Below, in pieces: positions 7,752 to 15,772 of a DNA stretch of 64,000 nucleotides. The notes under the pieces are model-generated. The model was not told where the DNA came from and ran no database searches. It was given only the letters and a program-made list of their open reading frames with translations. Every line of letters starts with the position of its first letter. Positions within the stretch are counted from its first letter, which is position 1. This stretch comes from Rhizobium indicum (GTDB lineage: Bacteria; Pseudomonadota; Alphaproteobacteria; Rhizobiales; Rhizobiaceae), in assembly GCF_005862305.2 (NCBI RefSeq), contig NZ_CP054022.1:682001-746000 (forward strand), written 5' to 3'. Position numbers and translations under genes: made by a program.

Positions 7752-9788
7752 TCAGATATCTTTCGCGATGCGCAGCCCGTCATAGACGGCGGCATGCGTG
7801 TTGCGTGCGGCGACGGCATCGCCGATCCGGAACAGCTGGAACTTGCCATCAGGATTGCGAATGACGGACTGGGGTTCTCCGGAAAGAAGCTGGTCGTGCG
7901 ATATCTCGCCGAGATTGCTCGAGTTGGGTTTCAGCTCGAAATAGAGCTCATCGAGTGGAATGGTCCCATGGTTGACGACGATCTGGTCGAAGCTGTGCTG
8001 CCTGGCAATCCCGCCGTAATCGCTGCCGACATGGGCGACGAGCTGGTTGCCGCTCTTCTCGACGGCTTCGAGACGATAGGTGACGGTGAAGGTCACGTCA
8101 TGCTTCTGCAGAGATCGCATATAGGGCACCAGGTTCATGGCCATGACCTCGGGCGCGAAGGAGCGGTCCGGCGTCATGATCTCGACCTTGGCGCCTGCCT
8201 TGGCGAGAAATTCGGCCGCCTGAAGGCCGGCATGGTCGCCGGCATCGTCGAAGATCAACACGTTGGTTCCAGGCTTAACGTCGCCGGAGATGATGTCCCA
8301 TGACGAGACCACCAGCTCGTTGCCGCTGGCGAGAACCTCGGTATGCGGCAAGCCGCCGGTCGCGATGATGACGACATCGGGGTTCTCGGCCTCGATGGTA
8401 TCGGCTTCCGCCCAGGTGTTGAAGTGGAAGGTGACGTCGTATTTCTCGCACTGGCTCATGCGCCAGTCGATGATGCTGATCATCTCCCTGCGGCGCTCGC
8501 TTTGGGCGGTGAGCCGGATCTGACCGCCTGGATTGCTCGCCGCTTCGAAAACGACAACCTGGTGGCCGCGTTCTCCGGCGACGCGCGCCGCTTCCAGACC
8601 GGCCGGGCCGGCGCCGACGATGACGACCTTTTTCTTGGCCTCGGCCTTCGCCACGATATGCGGCATGGTCAGTTCGCGGCCGGTGGCGGCATTGTGGATA
8701 CAGAAGGCGGCCCCGCCCTGATAGATGCGATCGAGACAGTAATTGGCGCCGACGCAGGGACGAATATCGTCTTCCCGCTTTTCGATGATCTTGCGGACGA
8801 TGTGCGGGTCGGTCATGTGGGCGCGGGTCATGCCGACCATATCGACCTTGCCGGAGGCGATCGCGTGGCGCGCGGTGGCGACGTCAGGGATTTTCGCCGC
8901 ATGGAAGGTTGGAAAGTTGGTTGCGGCGCGAATTTCGCCGGCGAAATCGAGATGCGGTGAATTCGCCATGCCCTGGATTGGGATCACGTCGGTCAGACCC
9001 GCATCGGTATCGATGTGGCCGCGAATGACGTTCAGGTAATCGATCAGGCCGCTTGCCTTCAGGCGCTTGGAGATTTCGATGCCATCGCCCTTGCCGGTGC
9101 CGCCGGGAAGACATTCGTCGGCGGTGTAGCGCACGCCCAGAATGAAGTCGTTCCCCACCCTTTGCCGGATCGCTTTGAAGACGTCGAGACAGAAGCGCAA
9201 ACGGTTATCGAGCGAGCCGCCATAGGGACCGTCGAGCTCGTTGGTAAGCGGCGACGTGAACTGGTCGATCAGATGGCCGTAGGCTTCCAGTTCGACACCG
9301 TCCATGCCGCCAGCCTTCATGCGCTCCGCAGCGTCGGCGAAATCCTTGATGATGCGCTCGATGTCCCAATCTTCCATTTTCTTCGGGAAGGAGCGGTGGG
9401 AGGCCTCGCGCTGATGCGACGGCGCCACGACCGGCAGCCAGTCGCCCTTGTCCCAGCGTGTGCGCCGGCCGAGATGGGTAAGCTGGATCATGATCGCCGC
9501 ACCCTCTTCATGCACGGCGTCGGTCATTTCCCGGATCCAAGGCACGATCTCGTCCTTGTAGGCGAGCAGGTTGTTGAAGACCGGCGGGCTGTCCCTGGAA
9601 ACCGCGGCCGAGCCGGCCGTCATCGTCAAGGCCACGCCGCCCTTTGCCCGCTCCACCGTATAGGCGCGATACCTCTCCTTCGGCATGCCGTCTTCCGGAT
9701 AGGCCGGCTCGTGGGAGGTCACGATGATACGGTTGCGTAGCGTCAAATGCTTGAGCTGATAGGGCTGAAGAAGGGGATCGTTCGACAT
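7752..9788 (-). CDS. OYE-type N-demethylase flavoprotein (StcD/DgcA-like NADH:flavin oxidoreductase)
   Basis: 678 residues with the trimethylamine-dehydrogenase layout: an FMN TIM barrel (about 1-340), an iron-sulfur loop, then FAD/NAD Rossmann domains (GAGPAG at 392-397). Members of this branch demethylate N-methylproline or dimethylglycine, releasing formaldehyde (family knowledge). The Fe-S loop has three cysteines, C345, C351 and C363, where trimethylamine dehydrogenase has four; the second position is Ala. The start at 9788 gives MSNDPLLQPYQ, the conserved beginning; 25 upstream in-frame codons are promoter DNA. It is divergent from a TetR gene with ATGTACAT sites between them. Downstream etfBA and formaldehyde oxidation genes support a demethylase role. 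Confidence 0.88.
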   Translation of the reverse strand: MSNDPLLQPYQLKHLTLRNRIIVTSHEPAYPEDGMPKERYRAYTVERAKGGVALTMTAGSAAVSRDSPPVFNNLLAYKDEIVPWIREMTDAVHEEGAAIMIQLTHLGRRTRWDKGDWLPVVAPSHQREASHRSFPKKMEDWDIERIIKDFADAAERMKAGGMDGVELEAYGHLIDQFTSPLTNELDGPYGGSLDNRLRFCLDVFKAIRQRVGNDFILGVRYTADECLPGGTGKGDGIEISKRLKASGLIDYLNVIRGHIDTDAGLTDVIPIQGMANSPHLDFAGEIRAATNFPTFHAAKIPDVATARHAIASGKVDMVGMTRAHMTDPHIVRKIIEKREDDIRPCVGANYCLDRIYQGGAAFCIHNAATGRELTMPHIVAKAEAKKKVVIVGAGPAGLEAARVAGERGHQVVVFEAASNPGGQIRLTAQSERRREMISIIDWRMSQCEKYDVTFHFNTWAEADTIEAENPDVVIIATGGLPHTEVLASGNELVVSSWDIISGDVKPGTNVLIFDDAGDHAGLQAAEFLAKAGAKVEIMTPDRSFAPEVMAMNLVPYMRSLQKHDVTFTVTYRLEAVEKSGNQLVAHVGSDYGGIARQHSFDQIVVNHGTIPLDELYFELKPNSSNLGEISHDQLLSGEPQSVIRNPDGKFQLFRIGDAVAARNTHAAVYDGLRIAKDI

Positions 9789-9834
9789 GGGCCGTGGTTC
9801 CGGATTAAAAACGTCAGAGGAGACGCTAAGCACA

Positions 9835-9894
9835 ATGTACATATGTGTCAATATTGAAAACATATGGGTCGCCGTTTTCGACAGTCATGTACAT
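9835..9894. promoter_or_regulatory. Candidate TetR operator: two ATGTACAT palindromes in divergent promoter
   Basis: The exact 8-bp palindrome ATGTACAT occurs at 9835-9842 and again at 9887-9894, inside the 147-bp region between the demethylase and TetR starts. A further CATATG pair (9842-9847 overlapping, and 9861-9866) adds symmetry. Placement in the shared promoter fits binding by the adjacent TetR protein; this is inference from position only. Confidence 0.5.
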
Positions 9895-9935
9895 TTTTCT
9901 TGTGCGCGGCTTGATAATTTGATAGGAGATAGCCC

Positions 9936-10565
9936 ATGGATCAGGCTTTGAACGACACTGGCTGGCGCGGATCGCAGGAGGGATGGCTGGAAGCAGCTTA
10001 CCACTCGCTGCTCGATTCCGGCGTGGATTCGGTGAAAATTCTGCCGCTGGCGAAGAAGCTCAACCTCTCGCGCACGAGCTTCTACTGGTTCTTCAAGGAC
10101 CGGGAGGAACTGCTGGCCGGGCTCGTGGCGCGGTGGCGCGACAAAAACACTGGCAACATCGTCAAGCAGTCCGAAGCCTATGCGGAATCGCTTGCCGAGG
10201 CGATGCTCAACGTCTTCGATTGCTGGCTCAACAATGATCTGTTCGACGCCAGGTTCGAATTCGCCGTGCGCAGCTGGGCGCTGCAGTCCGACGAGATTCT
10301 CGCCGAGGTCCGGCAAGCCGATCAGCTTCGACTGGAAGCCCTCAAGCGGATGTTTATTCGCTTCGGGCTACCAGAAGCGACATCAGATGTCCGAGCGCGA
10401 ACAACTTACCTCGTGCAGATCGGATACATCTCCATGCAAGCCAGGGAGGAACTCGCCGTCCGCATGAAACGGATCCCCGAATATATCGCGATCTACACCG
10501 GCGAAGTGCCGCAGCAGAGGGAGCTCGATCGCTTCTTCTCGCGGCATGGCCACAGGCCGGGTTAG
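9936..10565 (+). CDS. TetR/AcrR-family transcriptional regulator
   Basis: 209 residues. The N-terminal helix-turn-helix is clear (VDSVKILPLAKKLNLSRTSF ... YWFFKDREELL). The C-terminal part is a helical ligand domain. The ATG is preceded by AGGAG. It is divergently transcribed from the demethylase gene and overlaps into the upstream region of the ProC-like gene, which starts 10 bp after its stop. The likely role is local control of the demethylation regulon in response to its substrate (inference). Confidence 0.93.
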   Translation: MDQALNDTGWRGSQEGWLEAAYHSLLDSGVDSVKILPLAKKLNLSRTSFYWFFKDREELLAGLVARWRDKNTGNIVKQSEAYAESLAEAMLNVFDCWLNNDLFDARFEFAVRSWALQSDEILAEVRQADQLRLEALKRMFIRFGLPEATSDVRARTTYLVQIGYISMQAREELAVRMKRIPEYIAIYTGEVPQQRELDRFFSRHGHRPG

Positions 10566-10575
10566 GGAGAGCCGG

Positions 10576-11370
10576 ATGAGCGCTTCCCTGAGGATCGGTA
10601 TCATTGGCGGCGGTGGCTGGCTTGGCGGAGCAATCGCCGGCTCTATCCTTGATGCCGGCCTGGTCGAACCTCGAAATCTCTCCCTTTCCTATCGCAGTGA
10701 GCAGCCGCGCCGTTTCCCGAATTCTTTCCTGACCACCGACAATCAGGCGCTTGCCGACCGCTCGGACGTGATCGTCCTTTCCGTCCGTCCTGATGACTGG
10801 CATGCTCTCGATGTCGATGCCGGCGGCAAGCTGGTCATCTCGGTCATGGCGGCCATCCGCCTGGACGCACTTTCCGAGCGCCACAACACCGGTCGCGTCA
10901 TCCGCGCTTTGCCGAACGCCGCCGCCGAAGTGGCCAGGTCCTATACGCCATGGATTGGCGCGAGCGATGTCACCGAAGACGACCGGGCGCTCGTCCGTGC
11001 TATTTTCGAGGCATGCGGATCTGAGGACGAGGTCGCAAGGGAAAGCGACATTGATTATCTCACGGGTCTTTCCGGGTCCGGACCGGCTTTCCCCGCATTG
11101 CTCGCCGCCGCCATGATGCGCGACGCCATCGCAAATGGCCTGCCGGCGGAGATTTCGCGGCGCGCCGTCAACACGGTGATCACAGGCGCCGGCCGCCTGC
11201 TGGAGCGCCATGACGAATGTCCCGATGACGTCGTTCAAACCTTTGTCGGCTATCGCGGCACGACTGCGGCAGCCATCGAAGGCATGCGCGTTGCCGGGTT
11301 CGACGCTTCGGTCGCTGAGGGATTATCGGCGGCATTCAAGAAATCGGTGAGTATGGGAGACGCTTCCTGA
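10576..11370 (+). CDS. Pyrroline-5-carboxylate reductase-like protein (ProC family)
   Basis: 264 residues. The N-terminal Rossmann loop is GIIGGGGWLGGAIAGS. The middle section has SVRPDDWHALD and ALPNAAAEVARSYTPW. The C-terminal dimerisation domain has TGLSGSGPAFPALLAAAMMRD, the ProC signature. ProC enzymes reduce delta1-pyrroline-5-carboxylate to proline with NAD(P)H. The position between a TetR gene and a betaine importer suggests a dedicated copy acting on a proline-type product of betaine demethylation, rather than the biosynthetic enzyme (inference). The start at 10576 has a GGGAGA site. Confidence 0.87.
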   Translation: MSASLRIGIIGGGGWLGGAIAGSILDAGLVEPRNLSLSYRSEQPRRFPNSFLTTDNQALADRSDVIVLSVRPDDWHALDVDAGGKLVISVMAAIRLDALSERHNTGRVIRALPNAAAEVARSYTPWIGASDVTEDDRALVRAIFEACGSEDEVARESDIDYLTGLSGSGPAFPALLAAAMMRDAIANGLPAEISRRAVNTVITGAGRLLERHDECPDDVVQTFVGYRGTTAAAIEGMRVAGFDASVAEGLSAAFKKSVSMGDAS

Positions 11371-11437
11371 CAACCGTTGGAGTGGGTCCTGCGGCGCCCC
11401 GCTCAGCAAAACCGGCCGCTAAACAGAGGGAACGAGA

Positions 11438-12439
11438 ATGAAAAAACTATTCGCATCGACATGTCTGACGTTCGGCCTGATCGGCGGGGCGTCTTTCGCC
11501 AGCGCCGCCGAATGCGGCACTGTCACCATCGCCAGCATGAACTGGCAGAGTGCAGAGGTTCTCTCCAACCTCGACAAGTTCATCCTGAACGAAGGTTATG
11601 GCTGCGCAGCGGAAATCACCGTCGGCGATACCGTCCCGACGATCACCTCGATGGCCGAAAAGGGCCAGCCGGACATCGCGCCCGAAGCCTGGATCGACCT
11701 GCTGCCCGACGTCGTCAAGAAGGGAACGGAAGAAGGCCGGATCGTTCAGGTCGGCTCTCCGCTGCCCGATGGCGGCGTCCAGGGCTGGTGGATTCCCAAA
11801 TATCTGGCCGACGCCCATCCTGACATCAAGACCATCGGCGACGTGCTGAAGCATCCGGAACTCTTCCCCGCTCCTGAGGATGCGAAGAAGGGCGCCATCT
11901 ATAACGGGCCGCAGGGCTGGGGCGGCACCGTGGTGACCACGCAGCTCTACAAGGCCTTCGAAGCCGACAAGGCCGGCTTCACCCTCGTCGATACCGGCTC
12001 GGCTGCCGGCCTCGATGGCTCGATCTCCAAGGCCTACGAACGCAAGGAAGGCTGGGCCGGCTACTACTGGGCGCCGACCGCGCTGCTCGGCAAGTATGAG
12101 ATGGTCAAGCTGGAAGCCGGCGTTCCGAACGACGCCGCCGAATGGAAGCGCTGCAATACCGTCGCCGATTGCCCCGATCCGAAGCCGAATGCATGGCCGG
12201 TCGACAAGATCGTCACCCTCGTTGCAAAGCCTTTCTCGGAAAAGGTCGGCCCTGAAGTCATGGACTACCTGACGAAGCGCTCCTGGAGCAACGACACGGT
12301 CAACAAGCTCATGGCGTGGATGACCGACAACCAGGCAACCGGCGAGGACGGTGCCAAGCACTTCCTCAAAGAAAACAAGGACCTCTGGACCAAGTGGGTC
12401 TCGCCTGAGGCAGCCACGAAGATCGAAGCTGCTCTCTAG
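11438..12439 (+). CDS. proX: Glycine-betaine/proline-betaine ABC transporter substrate-binding protein
   Basis: 333 residues with a Sec signal peptide (MKKLFASTCLTFGLIGGASF, cleavage near ASA/AEC). The mature part belongs to the OpuAC/ProX family of periplasmic quaternary-amine binding proteins; aromatic-rich segments (GWWIPKYLADAHPD, GWAGYYWAPTALLGKYE) are typical of the cation-pi binding box. A GAGGGAACGAGA site precedes the ATG. The stop codon overlaps the first base pairs of a RIME element, which separates it from the permease gene. It delivers substrate to the permease and ATPase encoded next. Confidence 0.93.
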   Translation: MKKLFASTCLTFGLIGGASFASAAECGTVTIASMNWQSAEVLSNLDKFILNEGYGCAAEITVGDTVPTITSMAEKGQPDIAPEAWIDLLPDVVKKGTEEGRIVQVGSPLPDGGVQGWWIPKYLADAHPDIKTIGDVLKHPELFPAPEDAKKGAIYNGPQGWGGTVVTTQLYKAFEADKAGFTLVDTGSAAGLDGSISKAYERKEGWAGYYWAPTALLGKYEMVKLEAGVPNDAAEWKRCNTVADCPDPKPNAWPVDKIVTLVAKPFSEKVGPEVMDYLTKRSWSNDTVNKLMAWMTDNQATGEDGAKHFLKENKDLWTKWVSPEAATKIEAAL

Positions 12440-12550
12440 AACAGGATGATTTAGGCCTGTTCGGCCTAAAATCTGAACCCTGTTCTAAGTTAAATAGTGA
12501 GAGCATGATGTCGTCCGAAAACCGCTCACACTTTTCGGCATCATGCTCTA
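12438..12550. repeat. RIME1-type double-palindrome element overlapping proX stop
   Basis: Same two-palindrome architecture as 6987-7096: AGAACAGGATGATTTAGGCC ... AACCCTGTTCT, then AGAGCATGATGTCGTCCGAA ... TTCGGCATCATGCTCT. It begins within the proX stop codon and occupies most of the proX-proW gap, where a strong hairpin could stabilise the proX message so that binding protein exceeds permease (inference). Confidence 0.9.
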
Positions 12551-12646
12551 ACGCCGACTACTGCGGTGCGCTTAATGCGCACCGCCTCTCGCTGCCGATA
12601 AAATCAAAAAGACTGCCACGGCTCTTTGAAGAAAAAGGGGAACCGA

Positions 12647-13534
12647 ATGGAATGGTTTTATAAATTCCCGCATATGGATGACGACGCCCTTCGCAATCTG
12701 AAGAAGGCGATCGATGACGGTTTTCGCACGTTTACCCGCACCTATGGCGACGCGATCGAAAGCCTCTTCTCGCCGCTGCAGCATTTCCTGATCGCCGCCG
12801 ATCGCTTCATGACGCAGACGCCGTGGCCGATCATTACGGCAATCATCCTTGTCATCGCATGGTTTGCCAGCCGCAGCCTGAAGATCGTCCTCGGCTGTCT
12901 CGTCACACTGCTGTTGATCGGCTATTTCGACATGTGGGACGATACGATGCGGACGGTCTCGATGATCTTCGTCTGTACCGTGCTCTCCATCGCCATCGGC
13001 ATTCCGATGGGGATATTGATGGCGCGTTCCGACCGGCTGCAGCGCGTTATCAATCCGATCCTCGACGTCATGCAGACGATGCCGAGCTTCGTCTATCTGA
13101 TCCCTGTCGTCATGCTGCTCGGCATCGGCAAGGTGCCGGGACTGATCGCCGTCGTCATCTACGCCATCCCGCCGATGATAAGGCTGACCGACCTCGGCAT
13201 CCGCCTGGTCGACAAGGACGTGCTCGAGGCAGCCGATGCGTTCGGAACGTCGAGTTCGCAGAAGCTGTTCAAGGTCCAGCTGCCGCTGGCGCTTCCCACC
13301 ATCATGGCCGGCATCAACCAGACCATCATGATGGCCCTCGCCATGGTCGTCGTCGCTTCGATGATCGGCGTCCAGGGCCTTGGCCAGCCGGTTCTGAAGG
13401 CGATCGCCAACCAGTACTTCACCCTGGGTATTTTCAACGGCCTTGCCATCGTCGGCATTGCCATCATCTTCGACCGGGTCAGCCAGGCGTATGGCAAACG
13501 GCTCCAGAAGCATCGGGAGATCGTCCATGGCTGA
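12647..13534 (+). CDS. proW: Betaine ABC transporter permease
   Basis: 295 residues, BPD-type inner-membrane permease of the ProW/OpuAB class. After an N-terminal soluble stretch there are about six membrane segments, for example ITAIILVIAWFASRSLKIVL and MRTVSMIFVCTVLSIAIGIP. The EAA loop is EAADAFGTSSSQKLFKVQLP, where the ATPase docks. The ATG at 12647 follows AAGGGG; an ATG 21 bp upstream is in frame but poorly placed. It overlaps the ATPase gene by 8 bp, so the two are translationally coupled. Confidence 0.93.
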   Translation: MEWFYKFPHMDDDALRNLKKAIDDGFRTFTRTYGDAIESLFSPLQHFLIAADRFMTQTPWPIITAIILVIAWFASRSLKIVLGCLVTLLLIGYFDMWDDTMRTVSMIFVCTVLSIAIGIPMGILMARSDRLQRVINPILDVMQTMPSFVYLIPVVMLLGIGKVPGLIAVVIYAIPPMIRLTDLGIRLVDKDVLEAADAFGTSSSQKLFKVQLPLALPTIMAGINQTIMMALAMVVVASMIGVQGLGQPVLKAIANQYFTLGIFNGLAIVGIAIIFDRVSQAYGKRLQKHREIVHG

Positions 13535-14606
13535 TCAACGTTTCGGCGGCATCAAGATCCGCCACCTCTACAAGATCTTCGGTCCCAATCCCGGCGCTCA
13601 TGTCGATGCCGTCAAAAAGGGATTGTCGAAGACCGAGCTCAACGAAAAGCACGGCCACGTGCTCGGCCTGAAAGATATCAATGTCGAGATACCCTCGGGC
13701 CGCATCCAGGTCATCATGGGCCTCTCGGGTTCGGGCAAGTCGACGCTCATCCGCCACATCAACCGTCTGATCGATCCAACCGCCGGCGAAGTGCTTGTCG
13801 ACGGCGTCGATGTGGTGAAAATGAACGAGACCGAATTGCGGACGTTTCGCCGGCACCAGACGGCAATGGTGTTTCAGAAGTTCGCGCTTCTGCCGCACCG
13901 GAATGTTCTCGACAATACCATCTTCGGCCGCGAAGTGCAGGGCATGGAGCGCTCGAAAGCCGTCGACGTCGCCATGGGCTGGCTGGAGCGGGTCGGCCTG
14001 AAGGGCTTCGAGAGCAAATATCCCAACCAGCTATCGGGCGGTATGCAGCAGCGCGTCGGGCTGGCACGAGCCCTCTCCAACGATGCGCCGGTTCTGCTGA
14101 TGGACGAGGCCTATTCGGCGCTCGACCCTTTGATCCGCACCGATATGCAGACGGTCCTTCTCGACATTCAGAAGGAGATCAAGAAGACCATCGTCTTCAT
14201 CACCCACGATCTCGACGAAGCCCTTCGGCTGGGCGACCAGATTGCGATCCTGCGCGATGGCGAAGTCATCCAGCAGGGCACCAGCCAGGACATCGTTCTG
14301 CGTCCGGCCGACGCCTACATCGCCAACTTCGTCAAGGAGGTCAATCGAGGCCGGGTCATCCAGGTCGATGCCATCATGACATCCTCGCATTCCAGTGCGG
14401 TGCCAGGCGGATTGACGATCGCATCAGGCACGACCGTAGAAGACGCCGTCCGGATCCTGGCATCGGCGGCGCACGACGATGCCAGAGTGGTTTTACCATC
14501 CGGGGAAGCATTGGGGCTTGTCACCTTCCGCCAGCTCGCGGGCGCGATGGTGAACTCGCAGGAGGTGGCTCCCCGACGCGACAGCGCCCTCTCGGTCGCA
14601 CTTTAA
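13527..14606 (+). CDS. proV: Betaine ABC transporter ATP-binding protein
   Basis: 359 residues. Walker A GLSGSGKST, signature LSGGMQQRVGLARAL, Walker B VLLMDEAYSALDP. The N-terminal segment (IKIRHLYKIFGPNPGAHVDA) and the C-terminal regulatory tail after the ATPase domain (about residue 270 on) match ProV/OpuAA-type ATPases. The tail is shorter than two full CBS domains, so osmotic gating as in OpuA is uncertain. The start ATG at 13527 overlaps the permease stop; in-frame codons upstream are part of the permease gene. Confidence 0.93.
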   Translation: MADQRFGGIKIRHLYKIFGPNPGAHVDAVKKGLSKTELNEKHGHVLGLKDINVEIPSGRIQVIMGLSGSGKSTLIRHINRLIDPTAGEVLVDGVDVVKMNETELRTFRRHQTAMVFQKFALLPHRNVLDNTIFGREVQGMERSKAVDVAMGWLERVGLKGFESKYPNQLSGGMQQRVGLARALSNDAPVLLMDEAYSALDPLIRTDMQTVLLDIQKEIKKTIVFITHDLDEALRLGDQIAILRDGEVIQQGTSQDIVLRPADAYIANFVKEVNRGRVIQVDAIMTSSHSSAVPGGLTIASGTTVEDAVRILASAAHDDARVVLPSGEALGLVTFRQLAGAMVNSQEVAPRRDSALSVAL

Positions 14607-14767
14607 AGCTCCAAATGCGGCCGTCTTTCCGCTTCGTTGGCGAGGCACATCGCCATCTCCGGAACTGGGAAGTCGGCCGCCTGACGCCGGGGGATCACAC
14701 TGTCAAAACTCTTCCCGCATCTGTTTTCGCTGATCGGCCTGGGCGGACGAGCCGCATTGGAGCTGTG

Positions 14768-15772
14768 ATGGCCGGGCAGAGAATAAGAATGCCGATCGAC
14801 GAGCTCCGCCACCTGGCGCTCGAAGCCTGCCTCGCCTGCGGCGCCAGTCCGGCCATGGCGAAGGCGCTCGTCGATGCAACGCTTTCGGCCGCCTGCTTCG
14901 GGCGCACTGAGCTCGGCTTTCCGCATTTCGTCGATTATCTCACGAGCCTGCGCGACGGGCGGATCAACGGAGACGCCAAGCCCCGCTTCGACCATGTGCT
15001 GCCGGCCCTGATCCAGGCCGATGCGGACGGCGGTATTGCGCAGCTCGGGTTTGACCTCATTTACGACGACTTCGTAAAGCGCGTGAAAACCTTCGGCATT
15101 TCCGTCCTCACGCAAAGAAACAGCTATACCGCCGGGGAATTGGGATATTACGTCCGGCGCCTGGCTCAAGACGGGTTGATATCCATCGCCGCCGCCAACG
15201 GACCGGCCTTGATGGCCGCCGCCGAGGGCGGGGAGCCCGTCTACTGCACCAATCCGCTCGCTTTCGGCGTGCCTCTGCCGGAACCCTTGCCGCCCCTCGT
15301 CATCGACCAGGCGACGAGTGCCACGGCATTCATATCCCTTGCCGAGGCGGCAAAGGCGCAGTCGCCGATTGCGCACGGCATGGCCATCGACGAGACCGGC
15401 GCAATCACCACCGATCCGGTCAAGGCGATGCTTGGCGCTCTCCTGCCCTTCGGCGGCTACAAGGGCGGCAATATCGCCCTTATCGTCGAGATGCTCGCCG
15501 CGGGTCTTTCCGGTGCGGCGTGGTCGCTTGATGCCGGCCACTTTCTTTCGGGCGAACACCCGGTGAATGCGGGAATGACCGTGATCGCGCTATTCCCCGC
15601 GGCCGTGGATGCAGGTTTCCCGGCGCGCGCCAAGGCCCAATTGGAACGGCTGCGCTCCAAGGGAGTCCGTATCCCCGGAGACAGAGCGATGCCCGCGAGC
15701 GCCGTGGAAACCGGTAGTCTAGACGTCGACATAGGCGTGTTGGAAACGATCCGTCGCTTGTGCCCTCAGTGA
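14768..15772 (+). CDS. Ldh2-family oxidoreductase (delta1-piperideine/pyrroline-2-carboxylate reductase-like)
   Basis: 334 residues of the malate/L-lactate/ureidoglycolate dehydrogenase superfamily that uses NAD(P) without a classical Rossmann fold. Visible signatures are SYTAGELGYYVRRLA, GEPVYCTNPLAFGVP and LLPFGGYKGGNIALIVEML. Members include DpkA, which reduces delta1-piperideine-2-carboxylate and delta1-pyrroline-2-carboxylate to pipecolate and proline (family knowledge). Following a betaine importer and a ProC-like gene, it points to a cyclic imino-acid substrate (inference). The ATG at 14768 has a GGAG site and gives the family length; the longer frame upstream is not conserved-looking. 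Confidence 0.85.
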   Translation: MAGQRIRMPIDELRHLALEACLACGASPAMAKALVDATLSAACFGRTELGFPHFVDYLTSLRDGRINGDAKPRFDHVLPALIQADADGGIAQLGFDLIYDDFVKRVKTFGISVLTQRNSYTAGELGYYVRRLAQDGLISIAAANGPALMAAAEGGEPVYCTNPLAFGVPLPEPLPPLVIDQATSATAFISLAEAAKAQSPIAHGMAIDETGAITTDPVKAMLGALLPFGGYKGGNIALIVEMLAAGLSGAAWSLDAGHFLSGEHPVNAGMTVIALFPAAVDAGFPARAKAQLERLRSKGVRIPGDRAMPASAVETGSLDVDIGVLETIRRLCPQ

